Made by a program: the position numbers and the translations under genes. Under the pieces are notes generated by a model. It was given only the letters and a program-made list of their open reading frames with translations. It did not search any database and was not told where the DNA came from. DNA of 64,000 nt from Candidatus Accumulibacter contiguus (GTDB taxonomy: Bacteria > Pseudomonadota > Gammaproteobacteria > Burkholderiales > Rhodocyclaceae): contig NZ_SPMX01000025.1 of the NCBI RefSeq assembly GCF_012940005.1, forward strand, positions 52,249-116,248. Reading direction: 5' to 3'. This document shows positions 17,565 through 27,872 of the stretch, piece by piece (within the stretch, counting starts at the first letter, position 1; each line of letters starts with the position of its first letter).

Positions 17565-20168
17565 TCACTCCTCCGTGCTGACCGGCAGGTCGATGCTGAC
17601 CGTGGTGCCAGGATTGTGGTTGGCTTCGAAACGCAGTATGCCGCCGTGTTTTTCGACGATCGACGACGAAATCGACAGGCCCAGTCCGGTACCGCCGCTT
17701 TCGGCCTTGGTGGTGAAGAAGGGCTCGCCGATCTGCGCCATCACCTCTTCGGCGATGCCTTTTCCCTGATCCTCGACCTGGATGATCACCCGATTTCCGG
17801 CATGATCCGCCCGTGCCGAAACCTTGACCGAGCGGCTGCGATCGGGCAAGGATTCAAGGGCGTTGACGATCACATTGATGAACACCTGCTCGAGTTGCTG
17901 CACATTGCCTCTGACCGTCGGCAGCGCTGCCGGCAAGTCCAGCGTAAAGGCATCGGTATGCTTGCGGATACGGGTATCGAGCAGGGTCACCACGGCAGGG
18001 AGGATTTTCCCGATGTCGGCGAGTTCGTTCATGTGCCCGCGATCCTGTTTGCCGAGGTGCTTCAGGTTGTCGACGATCTTCTGAATCCGTTTGGCGTTCT
18101 CGCCAATGTCGCGCATACCGCGCGAGATGGTCTGTCGCGCCTGCTCGAAACTCAAGCCGGCGAGCAGGAAGCTGCCCTGCTCCTGTTCATACTCGTTGAG
18201 GATCGGCAAGGCATCCTGCCAGATGCGGGCCAATAGCGGAGCATTCGCCAGAATGGCATGATTGGGATTGTTGATTTCATGGGCGATACCTGCCGAGAGC
18301 ACTCCGAGGGAAGCCAGACGCGCGCTGCGGATGGCCTGCCACTGCAGCTTGCGGTTCTCGGTAATGTCGGTAATCACCACCATTGCCGCCATCACCGTAG
18401 TCGCTACAGTCGCCGAGCTGATCGGCACCATGCGGATTTCCCACCAGGTGGCGTCACTGGAGTTGTACTGGAAATGCTCGATGCGTCCGCTCGCAAAAAC
18501 CTGCTGCAGTTTCTGCAGGTAGCCCTCCCGGACCTCCGGCGGCAGGATCAGCTCCGATCGTTTCTCGCCGGCACCGCCGACCGGATACGGCAATGGCCGA
18601 TTGGTGAGCAGGATCCTGGCCTCGCCATCGACCGTAAAGATCAGGTCGGGCGAATGATTGAACAACGTGCGCAACTTCGCTTCCGAGTCACGTAGCGCAT
18701 CCTCGGCCAGCTTGTGCTCGGTAATGTCTTCGAGAAAGCCGACGATGCGGCTCAGCGGGCTGCCCGCTTCGCGTACCGGGAAGCCACAGACCCGCAACCA
18801 GCGCAGGTCCCGCTCTCCACGCAAGACGGGCAGAACGACGGTAAAACGCCCACCTTCGGCCTGCAACTGGCCGATCGCCTCGACCAGCGTGCGCCGAGCG
18901 TCGGCTTCGAAGACGTCGAGCAGCAGCGATGGCGCCGCACCATCGAGGCTATCGAGCATCGCCTCACGACCCGCGAGCTGTCTGAAAGCCGGGCCGATAT
19001 ACTCGAGCCGCGTCACATCGGCATTGGTCGCCCAGAATACAACATCGACGGTTTCGGCCAACTGGCGAAACAGCTCCTCGCGTTCGTAGATGGTCAGCGT
19101 CAACTGGATGCGATTCTCCAGTTCACGACGGCTGCGCACCAGGTAGAAAGCGAGTAGCGCGGTGAACAGGAAGCCACCGACGAGAACCGACCAGTGCGCC
19201 TCGGTGAATGCCTCGGCACTACGAAAGGTATGGGTGGCGACGCAGATGATCGACCAGCTACGGTCGCCGACGGGAATCCCGACCACCATGCTTGGCTGGT
19301 CCTCGTCGTACGCCGGCATCAGACCACTCGCCTTGACTGCCGCACGCGGCTCCAGGCGGCTGGCATAAAAATGCAGGAACTGCGCGTCTCCACCAGCCGA
19401 GTCGTCACGTACCAGCACCTCGACACCACGCGGCTCGAGGAGGTTGATCGCGACATGCACGAGTTCCTCGATGTCGTAGACGCCCACCACGAATCCGAGC
19501 GGATCGGCCTGCTTGCGAGCAAAGGGTAGGGCACCAGGATGACGGGAGTGGCCTGGCGCATAGACCGGCAGGGCAGCGTAGATCACCCGTACCGTTTCCC
19601 TGCCCGGCCGCACGAGGTCGATGCGACCGCTGACCGCGATGTTGCCGCTTTCCCTTGCCCGCTGCAGCAATGCCGCAAGTTCAGGCGTCGTGTTCAGATC
19701 GACCCCCTGGGCAGCCGCAGGTTCGCTACGGGCAGCGGCAAGAAGCACTGGCACGCGCTGCGGCCCGGCGATCGCCAGATCATCGGCATTCGCCGTGGCG
19801 GAGCTTGCCGGCGGCGTGCCTGGTGCTGATCCTGGCAGCGCCTGCTGTGGCGAGTGCAGCAGCGGTGCCCACAGCAGGCTATGGATATAGGGGCGGCGTT
19901 TAAGGATGGAATCGGTGAATACCAGGAACTCCTGCTCGTCGATTCCCTGCGCAGCATAGAACAGTCCGCGAATCTCCAGCAACGCGTCCAGCCCCTGGTC
20001 GACCACCGAGCGCACGGCCTGAATGCGGTCGCCGGCCGCCCACTGGAATTCCTTGAGATGGCTGGTCTGCAACTCCTGGCGGACATTCCACGATGACAGG
20101 CAGGTCATCAGGATGCCACCAATCGCCACGGCATAGGTAGCGGCATATCTTCGCAAGTTGTCGAACAT
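17565..20168 (-). CDS. CHASE-domain sensor histidine kinase with two PAS domains
   Basis: An 867-residue membrane kinase. TM1 at about 12-30, then a periplasmic CHASE domain (about 70-320; FTDSILKRRPYIHSLLWAP is typical of CHASE), TM2 at about 328-348 (VLVGGFLFTALLAFYLV), two PAS modules (about 380-500, ending RIVGFLEDITEHK, and about 505-630, ending VVITDITENRK), HisKA with AGIAHEINNPNHAI, and HATPase with DQGKGIAEEV and GTGLGLSIS. It should phosphorylate the sigma54 regulator encoded immediately downstream. CHASE domains sense small extracellular molecules; the ligand is unknown. Confidence 0.93.
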   Translation of the reverse strand: MFDNLRRYAATYAVAIGGILMTCLSSWNVRQELQTSHLKEFQWAAGDRIQAVRSVVDQGLDALLEIRGLFYAAQGIDEQEFLVFTDSILKRRPYIHSLLWAPLLHSPQQALPGSAPGTPPASSATANADDLAIAGPQRVPVLLAAARSEPAAAQGVDLNTTPELAALLQRARESGNIAVSGRIDLVRPGRETVRVIYAALPVYAPGHSRHPGALPFARKQADPLGFVVGVYDIEELVHVAINLLEPRGVEVLVRDDSAGGDAQFLHFYASRLEPRAAVKASGLMPAYDEDQPSMVVGIPVGDRSWSIICVATHTFRSAEAFTEAHWSVLVGGFLFTALLAFYLVRSRRELENRIQLTLTIYEREELFRQLAETVDVVFWATNADVTRLEYIGPAFRQLAGREAMLDSLDGAAPSLLLDVFEADARRTLVEAIGQLQAEGGRFTVVLPVLRGERDLRWLRVCGFPVREAGSPLSRIVGFLEDITEHKLAEDALRDSEAKLRTLFNHSPDLIFTVDGEARILLTNRPLPYPVGGAGEKRSELILPPEVREGYLQKLQQVFASGRIEHFQYNSSDATWWEIRMVPISSATVATTVMAAMVVITDITENRKLQWQAIRSARLASLGVLSAGIAHEINNPNHAILANAPLLARIWQDALPILNEYEQEQGSFLLAGLSFEQARQTISRGMRDIGENAKRIQKIVDNLKHLGKQDRGHMNELADIGKILPAVVTLLDTRIRKHTDAFTLDLPAALPTVRGNVQQLEQVFINVIVNALESLPDRSRSVKVSARADHAGNRVIIQVEDQGKGIAEEVMAQIGEPFFTTKAESGGTGLGLSISSSIVEKHGGILRFEANHNPGTTVSIDLPVSTEE

Positions 20169-20288
20169 CGGCGGCGATCAACGGGTCACTGTAGAGGGCG
20201 GTGCGGGAGCAAGCCTCCGCTTCGCCACGAGGCTCGCGAGCTTAGCAGAAAGCACCGCCGACAAGAACAAAGAGTCCAGGCGCGCGCA

Positions 20289-21467
20289 TCAAGCTGGCCA
20301 GGTCTTCGCCGGCAGATCGGCAAAACTGGCCATGAAGCGACGGTCGATCCAGTCTTTCCAGCGCCATACCCAGGCACCTTGCGCAGACGCCGCGCCGCGC
20401 GAGGCGATCGCGTAGCGGTCCCCGGTGCTGATCAGTGCAAGCCAGTGGCGTTGCGGTCGGTAGGCGAGCAAGGGCTGCTGCAGAAGCGAACGGCGCAGAT
20501 TCTCGGCGAGCGGCCGACCCTGGCGAACCGCGAAGACGCCGGCCTTCTCGAGCGGGTGATCGATCATCGCCGCGCAATCGCCGGCCGCAAAGATCAGCGG
20601 ATCGCTGAGCGTCTGCAAGGTGTCGGCAACCTGGATGAAACCGCCGCTGTCGAGCGCCAGCCCGGTGTCCCGCAGCCAGGCGGCGGCGCCGGCTTGCGTC
20701 ACCCAGAACACTTCGTCGGTCGCCAGCGTCTCGCCGCTGCGGGTGCTGATCTGCCCGCGCGACACCGAACCGACTTCGGCCGCGCGATGCACGACAACGC
20801 CCCGCTCGGCCAGGACTGCCTCGAAACGCTGCCGCACGCGGGCATTGTGGGTGCGCAGGATGTCGTGATCGGCGGACAGGAGATGAAAGTGCAGATCGTC
20901 GGGGTCGCGCCCGCGCAGCTGGAGTTCACGGCGCAGGCGATACTGCATCGCCAGGGTCAGTTCGACGCCGCCGGCGCCAGCGCCGACGACAGCGATGGTG
21001 CTTGGCCCCGGTTGTCGGCAAACCCGCTCCAGCATGGCCAGCCAGCGCTCGTTGAAACGCCGGATCGGCTTGACCGGGATGGCGTACTCGTCGGCGCCGG
21101 CGACACGGTCCATGGCTGGCGCGGAGCCGATGTTGATCGACAGGCGGTCATAGCCAAGCGGTGGGTGATTGCGGCACAACACCCGGCGGTTTTCCCGATC
21201 GATGCCGATCACCTCGTCTTGGTAATAGCGGGCGCCGGCAAACGCGGCCAGACGACGCAGGTCGATATGCACCTCTTCGTAGCGGTAGTGGCCGGCGACA
21301 TAGCCCGGCAACATTCCGGAATAGGGCGTGTGCGTATCGGTACAGATCACCGTCAGGCGCAAGCCGGGCAGCCCCTGCATGCCGAATCGCTTGAGCACCC
21401 CGACATGGCTATGCCCGCCGCCGACCAGCACCATGTCTCCGAGATCCGCCTGTCCGCTGCTCTGCAT
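20289..21467 (-). CDS. FAD/NAD-dependent oxidoreductase of the SelD-N-terminal type, stand-alone
   Basis: A 392-residue pyridine nucleotide-disulfide oxidoreductase-like flavoprotein. It has the dinucleotide-binding motif LVGGGHSHVGVLKRFGM, the segment TPYSGMLPGYVAGHY, a second Rossmann motif VVGAGAGGVELTLAM and the FAD-contacting IFAAGDCAAM. This combination, especially GGGHSHV with TPYSGMLPG, matches the domain often found fused to the N-terminus of selenide, water dikinase (SelD); related to NADH:quinone and sulfide:quinone oxidoreductases. Here it stops at the end of the domain and no SelD follows. The ATG at 21467 has GAGGA 12 bases upstream; an ATG at 21521 is possible but lies near a dispersed repeat. 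Function unproven. Confidence 0.8.
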   Translation of the reverse strand: MQSSGQADLGDMVLVGGGHSHVGVLKRFGMQGLPGLRLTVICTDTHTPYSGMLPGYVAGHYRYEEVHIDLRRLAAFAGARYYQDEVIGIDRENRRVLCRNHPPLGYDRLSINIGSAPAMDRVAGADEYAIPVKPIRRFNERWLAMLERVCRQPGPSTIAVVGAGAGGVELTLAMQYRLRRELQLRGRDPDDLHFHLLSADHDILRTHNARVRQRFEAVLAERGVVVHRAAEVGSVSRGQISTRSGETLATDEVFWVTQAGAAAWLRDTGLALDSGGFIQVADTLQTLSDPLIFAAGDCAAMIDHPLEKAGVFAVRQGRPLAENLRRSLLQQPLLAYRPQRHWLALISTGDRYAIASRGAASAQGAWVWRWKDWIDRRFMASFADLPAKTWPA

Positions 21468-21529
21468 GCCGAAAATCCGTCCTCGATCAATCCACCGTAC
21501 AAACGCAGCCCGCTCGTTCACAGCGCAGG

Positions 21530-21550
21530 TCGCGTCAGCGACGCACGAAT
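21530..21550 (+). repeat. Dispersed repeat core, copy 4
   Basis: TCGCGTCAGCGACGCACGAA (plus one base) matches the core of copies 1-3 with one substitution (ACGCACG for ACTCACG). The other blocks of the composite element are absent or degraded. Located between divergent genes. Confidence 0.6.
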
Positions 21551-21709
21551 TGTATCCCGCCGGCGCCGAGAATCTCTGGAACCAGCCTCTCGTCTGCTGG
21601 GCTCGACAGGCGGACGGCCGGGGTCGTCGATCGCCAGCGAGTTACAATGGCGCTTGTTCCGACCGCCATGCCAGGGTGCAAGCCTCGACCGTATCAGGAA
21701 TATCGGGTC

Positions 21710-22861
21710 ATGAGTACCAATACACGTCGCATCGTTTTTTTCCTTGTCATTGCTGTTCTCGCCATTCTCTCGGGACTCTATGCCTGGCAGCAATCCAGGC
21801 CGGCGGCGTTGCCCGCAGGTTTCGTGGCCGGAAACGGGCGCATCGAGTCCACCGAAATCGACATCGCGACCAGGTCTGCCGGGCGTGTCAAGGAGATCCT
21901 GTGCAGGGAAGGCGACTTTGTCGAGGCAGGGCAGATCGTCGCCCGCATGGACACGCAGACGCTGGAAGCTGAACTCCATCAGTTGCAGGCGAAGGTGAAG
22001 CAGGCAGAGAGTGCAAGTTCCGCATCAATCGCCTCGCAAAAGCTCGATGCCAAGGCCGGTGCGATCGCGCTGGTCGAACAAAGACGTCAGGCAAAAACCA
22101 CTGCTCTGGCTGCAGTTGCCCAGTCCGAGAGTGAAGTCGCCTTTGCCGAGAGCGAGTTGCAGCGCTCCGAAGAACTGGTGGCCAAGGGTTTCATTACCGC
22201 CCAGCGGCTGCAAGGCGACAAGACCAAACTGGAGATCGCCAGGGCCAGCCTGGACGCAGCCCGATCGAAAGTGGCCGAAGCACAGGCAGCGATCGCCGCC
22301 GCTCAATCGCCAGCGCTGGAGACACAGCCGGCGATTGCAGCTTACGAATCGCAGGTGAGCGAGTCCGAGTCATCGATCGAAGCGGCCATCGCGGCCACAG
22401 AGAAAATCAAGGCCGACATGGCCGATGCCACCCTCAGGTCGCCACGCGCTGGCCGGGTCCAGTACCGAACGGCAGAGCCGGGAGAAGTGCTGCCTGCTGG
22501 CGGAAAACTGCTGACCATCGTCGACTTGAGCGATGTCGGTATGACTTTCTTCCTGCCCGAGAGCGTCGCCGGCAAGCTGGCGATTGGCTCCGAGGTCAGA
22601 CTGGTTCTCGATGCCGTGCCGCAATATGTGATCCCCGCGAAGGTGTCGTTTGTCGACAGCACGGCGCAATTCACCCCCAAGGCGGTCGAGACCACGAGCG
22701 AGCGTCGGAAGTTGGTGTTCCGGAGCAAGGCGCAGATTGATCCCGAACTGCTCCGGAAATACCGGACGCAGGTCAAGACCGGGCTCCCTGGAGTGGCCTA
22801 CGTTCGTCTCGAAGCCACGCTACCCTGGCCACAGGATTTGCAGGTGAAGTTGCCGCAATGA
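21710..22861 (+). CDS. HlyD/YhiI-type membrane fusion protein, no ABC partner beside it
   Basis: A 383-residue periplasmic adaptor. N-terminal membrane anchor (about 6-26, RIVFFLVIAVLAILSGLYAW), then a biotinyl-lipoyl half-motif (GNGRIESTEIDIATRSAGRV, CREGDFVEAGQIVARMD), a long Ala/Gln/Glu-rich coiled-coil hairpin (about 90-235), the second lipoyl half (RSPRAGRVQYRTAEPGEVLPAGG) and a beta-barrel. Such proteins link an inner-membrane ABC exporter to an outer-membrane channel. Usually the ABC ATPase and permease genes follow directly; here the next gene is a convergent histidine kinase after 18 bases, so the partner must lie elsewhere or is lost. Start at 21710 chosen for the anchor sequence and the upstream AGGAA. 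Confidence 0.88.
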   Translation: MSTNTRRIVFFLVIAVLAILSGLYAWQQSRPAALPAGFVAGNGRIESTEIDIATRSAGRVKEILCREGDFVEAGQIVARMDTQTLEAELHQLQAKVKQAESASSASIASQKLDAKAGAIALVEQRRQAKTTALAAVAQSESEVAFAESELQRSEELVAKGFITAQRLQGDKTKLEIARASLDAARSKVAEAQAAIAAAQSPALETQPAIAAYESQVSESESSIEAAIAATEKIKADMADATLRSPRAGRVQYRTAEPGEVLPAGGKLLTIVDLSDVGMTFFLPESVAGKLAIGSEVRLVLDAVPQYVIPAKVSFVDSTAQFTPKAVETTSERRKLVFRSKAQIDPELLRKYRTQVKTGLPGVAYVRLEATLPWPQDLQVKLPQ

Positions 22862-22879
22862 GCGTAGCGCCATCGCCGG

Positions 22880-25800
22880 TCACGCAGGCGTCGTACGCTC
22901 CGGGGCGGTCAGGGGCAGGGTCAGCGTAAAGCTTGCCCCGCAAGCGGGCGAACTGGCGACCTCGATCGTCCCGCCGAGAACGCCGGTCACCAGGTTGTAG
23001 ACGATATATAAGCCCAGGCCGCTGCCACCCTGCCCCAGGCGAGTGGTAAAAAACGGTTCGAAGATGCGGTTGAGCGTGTCGGTGGTGATCCCCACGCCAT
23101 TGTCGAGATAGCGAAAGAGCACCTGCTTCTCGCCCAGGGCCTGTGCATGCAGTTCGATACGCCCCTGATCGATGCCCACAAAGCCGTGTGTCAGCGAGTT
23201 GGCAACCAGGTTGGCAATGACTTGCTCGAGTGGCCCAGGGTAACTGTCCATTGCCAGCCCGTCCGGGATGTCCACTTCGATCCGGTGCTGTGTGTGCTTG
23301 AAGGTCAACCGCAGGGTGACCAGCATCTCCTCGATGATCTGGTGCAGATCGAACGAGCGCCGACGGGTGCTGCTCTGGTCTACTGCAACCTGCTTGAAGT
23401 GCCCGATCAGATCAGCGGCACGAGCGCTGTTGCGCTCCAGGAGGTCGACGGCTTCGCGACCCCGGGATAGAAACTCGTCCATTTGCGATCGGCGCAGCGT
23501 GCTGGTGGCGAAAGCGGCGGCGAATTCGCGCAATTGCGTGGCGAGCAGACTGGCGATGAGGCGCGTGTTGCCCAGGGGAGTGTTCAGTTCGTGCGCAACG
23601 CCGGCGACCAGATGGCCGAGTGCTGCCAGCTTTTCCGACTGGACGAGTTGCATCATCGCCCGTCGCAACTCGGCCGTTCGCTCTGCGACCAGTTCCTCGA
23701 GATGATCACGGTGCCGCTGCAACTCCTCCTCGGCACGCTTGCGCTCGGTGACATCGAAGATCAGTGACAACAATACCTTTTCCTCGCCAAGACGCAAGGT
23801 TTCCGCTGCATAGAGTGCCTCTCGGATATCACCCGTCCTGTTCCGGAAACGCATGGGTGTTTCCGGGAAAAAGCCATCCCTGCGAAGTTTCTCGATCATC
23901 CGTTCGCGCGCTCCCGGATCGACCCAGACCCCGAGTTCCTTGGCAGTATGCCCGATCAATTCTTCGCGACCATAGTCCAGCATGCGCTCGAATTTCACGT
24001 TGACGTCGATGAAGCGGCTGCTTCCGATTTCCGAAATGCACATCGGCGCCGGACTCAGGTGGAAGGCCTTGGCAAAGCGTTCTTCGCTTTCCCGCAATGC
24101 AGCCTCGGCGCGTCTACGCTCGGTGATGTCCAATCCGACACTGAAGATTTCCTGCACCTGGCCTTGAGCATCGCAGATCGCCTTGTTGGTCCAGGCAATC
24201 CACACCCGCTCGCCGTTGCGGCACATGTTCTGGTTGCTGTGATGTGCGAACTGCCCAGGGTCACGAACGAGTTCCTGGACGATCGCCCGCAGATCGGTCC
24301 CGTCTTCGGTGCACGGCGGGACGATCGTCCCGACCACATGCTGGCCCAGCAGTTCTTCCTCCGGGTAGCCAAAGAACTTCAGGCCGAACTCGTTGATGAA
24401 GGTGATCACCCCCTGCGCATTCAGGCGCACGATGATGATGTTGGCGTTCTCGACGAGTTCGCGGTATTTGTGCTCGCTCTCCAGCAGTGCCTGATCCACC
24501 TGCTTGCTCGCGGTAATGTCCTGGATCGTACCGATCATCTTGATCGCCACACCGTGCTCATCGAATTCGAGTTCCCCGAGCCCATGCATCCAGCGCTCCT
24601 GGCCGTCGCTGTGGCGGAGGATACGGTATTGCCGGTCGAAGCGATTGCCCTTGGCGAGGACGTGGTCGCCGAGATGCTCGAGCATCTCCTTTCTGTCTTC
24701 CGGGTGTACCAGGTCGATCCAGCCTGCGACGGTCTTCGGGAAGGAACCGTCAATGCCGAAGATCTGGTCGAGCTTCTCCGAACTGATCCAGGTACCTGTG
24801 TGTACGTCGAAATAATAGGAACCCAGGCCACCGACTTCCTGCGATCGTCTGAGAACAAACTCGCTCTCGCGAAGTGCCTTGTCGGCCTGGTCACGCTCGA
24901 CCCGCACGCGCAGCACCGCGATGCCAAAAGCCAGATCGCCGGCCAGTTCACTCAACAGAACGACTTCATCGCGATCGAAGGCATGCGCTGTTGCCGAGTA
25001 GATGCTCAAGGCGCCGAGTGTTCTGGATTGGGCCAGCAGCGGTAACGCACACAGCGCGGCATAGCCGCGTTCGCCAACGGCCACAGATCCGGGCGCGAAG
25101 CTCGGATCACTGCCAATATCCTGGATCACGCAGGGTTGGCCGCTGTAAATGACTTTCTCATGAACTCCGCCCGCACGCTCACTGTCCGCCGAATCGATGT
25201 TCCACTCGTCGAGAAGACCCTCTTTGCGACTGGAGTGTGCTACCACCGGAGGAAGCGTACGGGCCTTGTCACCCTCGGAGTAAACCACATGGGCCATATG
25301 GTAGCCGCCGACTTCAACGATGATCCGGCAGACCGTGTTGACCAATTCGCTTTCGTCAGAGCTGCGGATCAGTACCTGATTGCAGTCGCTGATCATCCGC
25401 AATTGCCGGTTGCTCCGGCGCAGCGCTTCTTCGATCTGTTCTCGACGAGCGATATCGTCGATCAGGTGCGCCTGCGCGAGCTGGAGACTATCGAGCATCT
25501 TGTTGAACGACTTGGCCAGGCGTGCGGGCTCGTCAGCGCCAACCTCCGGCGCCCGCAGATCGAGCCGCTGCAGACTGACGATGCTGTCCGCCGTTTCGCT
25601 CAGGCTTGCCAGCGGCTCGACGATGCGTCCCGACACCCGCTTGCTGACCAGTAGAACCAGTAGCACGACGCTCCGCCGACCAGCAAGTAGCCGGCAATCA
25701 GGTAACGCGTGGCGACAGAAACCGTCGCGGAATCGGTGTAGAGCTGCAGTTCGGCATGCAGAGGCCGAAAACTCTCGGGGAGATCCAGACGCCTGGAGGG

Positions 25801-26478
25801 CATGGGCGAGTCCGTACCACTGCGACATCCCGCGGGAATCGGTATCTCGCGTTCCCCCATCCGCAGCATCAGGCAGCCCCCTTGTCCCATGAGCACGCCG
25901 GCATCGCTGAGGAGCGATCCGTACTTGAGTACGGCGACCACGGCGCCTTCGATGCTTCCCGTCGGCGGAAACACGACGGGCGCGACATACAACAGCTGCT
26001 CCTGATGAGCCAGCTCTACCTGGGCATGCCCCCCCGCCAGCGCGGCCCCCAGGGCGCCAGAGTCCTGATGATCGAAGTGCAAGTCAGGGGCATTGGCGGC
26101 GATCGGCTTGCCCTCGAAATCAACGAGCCACAGCTCGCCATCCCAAGCGCCTGGAACGGTCTGATCGCGCAAGTAAGGAATCAGGTATTGATCGCGGCCC
26201 AGAGAATCGACCAGGCCGTTGCTGATGAACGCGTTGGCGGCCATCGCCTTGAGCATTCGATCGAGCGCGCGCACCTCGGATTCAATCTGCCGCGCGACGA
26301 CTTCAGTCTGGAAGTCAAAGGCAATCCGGGCGTTTTCGGCGATCAGGCGCTGGGAAACCAGGAAGGACAGTGCGGCCAGAAAGATCGCAGCCGCCGATGC
26401 CAGCGCCCCCATCAACAGCGCCAGGCGCACAGCGAGGCTTGCCTGGGCGCGTTCGCGCAGCCTCGACAGGAAGTTCAC
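22880..26478 (-). CDS. Large Cache-HAMP-GAF-PAS histidine kinase, frameshifted near 25670
   Basis: Two overlapping frames (25600-26478 and 22880-25828) together make one kinase of about 1199 residues. The first encodes TM1 (LALLMGALASAAAIFLAALS), a periplasmic Cache-like sensor and the start of TM2 (YLIAGYLLVGG). The second continues with VVLLVLLVSKRVSGRIVEPL (rest of TM2 into HAMP), GAF, three PAS modules, HisKA (GVAHELNTPLG) and HATPase (LDNGVGI, GSGLGLYIV). Adding one base near 25668-25674 restores an uninterrupted TM2. The total length, 3599 bases, is one short of a codon multiple. Initiation is at GTG 26478. The kinase starts 19 bases after a periplasmic binding protein gene, so that protein may be its sensory partner. 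Sequence error or recent mutation are both possible. Confidence 0.85.
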
Positions 26479-26496
26479 GGTTGCCGCATTCGCCGG

Positions 26497-27711
26497 CTAA
26501 CGACGCCCGCGCGCAACCGGGACGATGGCACCATCCGGTGCATAACGGGTCATGATCACGTCGGATTCGCTCAGCGCATCGTGGCGCCCGGCAGCAAAGG
26601 GGCGACGATAAGGCTTGATCAGTCCATCGTAGTCGCGCACCTCTTCGAGCGCCTGCCTTACCGCCAGCCGATCGGTCGTCCCGGCCTGGTTGATCGCTCG
26701 AGCCAGAATGTGGGTCAGATCGTAGGCATGGGCGAGCCCCGTCGGTGAAGCAATGGCACGCGCATCGGCAAAGCCGAAAAGACGGTTTGCAGCAGCCAGA
26801 ACCTGGCGCGTGCGCGGCCGCTCATCGCCGATGAAACTGTAGGTCTGAACCATGACGAAGTCCACCTCGGGCAACACCGAGCCCGCAGTCTCGGACATCT
26901 GCCCACCCGACACCCCCCAATGGGACAAGACGGGAAGCCGATCGGCTTTCGGCAGGCTCGCCATTTCCTTCAGCAGGATCGTCGCTTCGCGGTCGTTCGC
27001 CACCAGCAGGATGGCCTTGGCTCCCAGGCGCTTGAGGTCGAGGTACTTGTCCAGCAGGCTCTGATCCTGCCAGTTGAACCAACGGACGCCGACCAGTTTG
27101 AGCTGTGGTCGAGCCTTCGCCGCATAATGTTCCGCCGCAGCCAGATTGCTTCGCCCCCAGGTCGTGTTGAGGGCCATCATTCCGAAAGTTTTGATCCCCT
27201 TGCTGCTGCCGTACTGGAGCAAGGCGGGCATGGCATGGCTGTCGCGAAGGGACAGCCGGAAAACATAGTTGGGCGAAAAGCCGTTGTCGGTGATGAGGTC
27301 GGCGGCGGCCCAGGGGTCCAGAAGAAGCAGCGGCAAGGCGTGCACGGTCTCCAGCGCCTCGATCACGGTCGGGCTGAATCGACCACAGAACACGGCCACC
27401 AGGTCCGATACCTGGGCGAGTTCCCTGAGGTTGCGGATACTGCGCGCGGGGACTGTCCCGTTATCCTTCTTGATCAGCTCGAGCGGTCGCCCCCCGAGAA
27501 CGCCGCCGCTGCGGTTGATTTCGTCGATGGCGATCAGGATGCCCTGTTCGATCGCCTGCGCCGAGGTACTTCCTGGCCAGGAAAACTCTGCATCGAGACC
27601 AATCAGGACCGGCCCTTTTGTCGCCGCGACGCCCGCAGGAAGCGACGTCAGGATCAGCGTCCACAGCAACGAGAGCAGTGCCCAACGCACCAAGATCGTC
27701 TTGACCACCAT
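26497..27711 (-). CDS. Periplasmic ligand-binding protein, branched-chain amino acid/urea type
   Basis: A 404-residue exported binding protein. A signal peptide is visible at residues 1-30 (ILVRWALLSLLWTLILTSLP, then AGVAA), followed by the type I periplasmic-binding fold of the LivJ/Leu-binding superfamily: GPVLIGLDAEFSWPGSTS, AIDEINRSGGVLGGRPLEL, and YDLTHILARAINQAGTTD. The start at 27711 is chosen because it begins the signal peptide; an in-frame TTG/ATG-like start at 27828 would place it internally. No permease or ATPase genes follow. Instead a large membrane kinase starts 19 bases downstream, suggesting a sensing rather than a transport role. Confidence 0.88.
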   Translation of the reverse strand: MVVKTILVRWALLSLLWTLILTSLPAGVAATKGPVLIGLDAEFSWPGSTSAQAIEQGILIAIDEINRSGGVLGGRPLELIKKDNGTVPARSIRNLRELAQVSDLVAVFCGRFSPTVIEALETVHALPLLLLDPWAAADLITDNGFSPNYVFRLSLRDSHAMPALLQYGSSKGIKTFGMMALNTTWGRSNLAAAEHYAAKARPQLKLVGVRWFNWQDQSLLDKYLDLKRLGAKAILLVANDREATILLKEMASLPKADRLPVLSHWGVSGGQMSETAGSVLPEVDFVMVQTYSFIGDERPRTRQVLAAANRLFGFADARAIASPTGLAHAYDLTHILARAINQAGTTDRLAVRQALEEVRDYDGLIKPYRRPFAAGRHDALSESDVIMTRYAPDGAIVPVARGRR

Positions 27712-27872
27712 TACCCCCTGGAACCAATGGGAAATCCGATGCCGCCGACAGGCAGTATATGCAGTCCAGTCAAGCGTGGTCAAGATCGAAAGCGTGCTCC
27801 ATTCTGGCGAAAACGCCCGCTGCGGCAAGCTTGGGGTAGAATCCGTGGCTTCCTGTCTTGCGAAGCCTTGGC

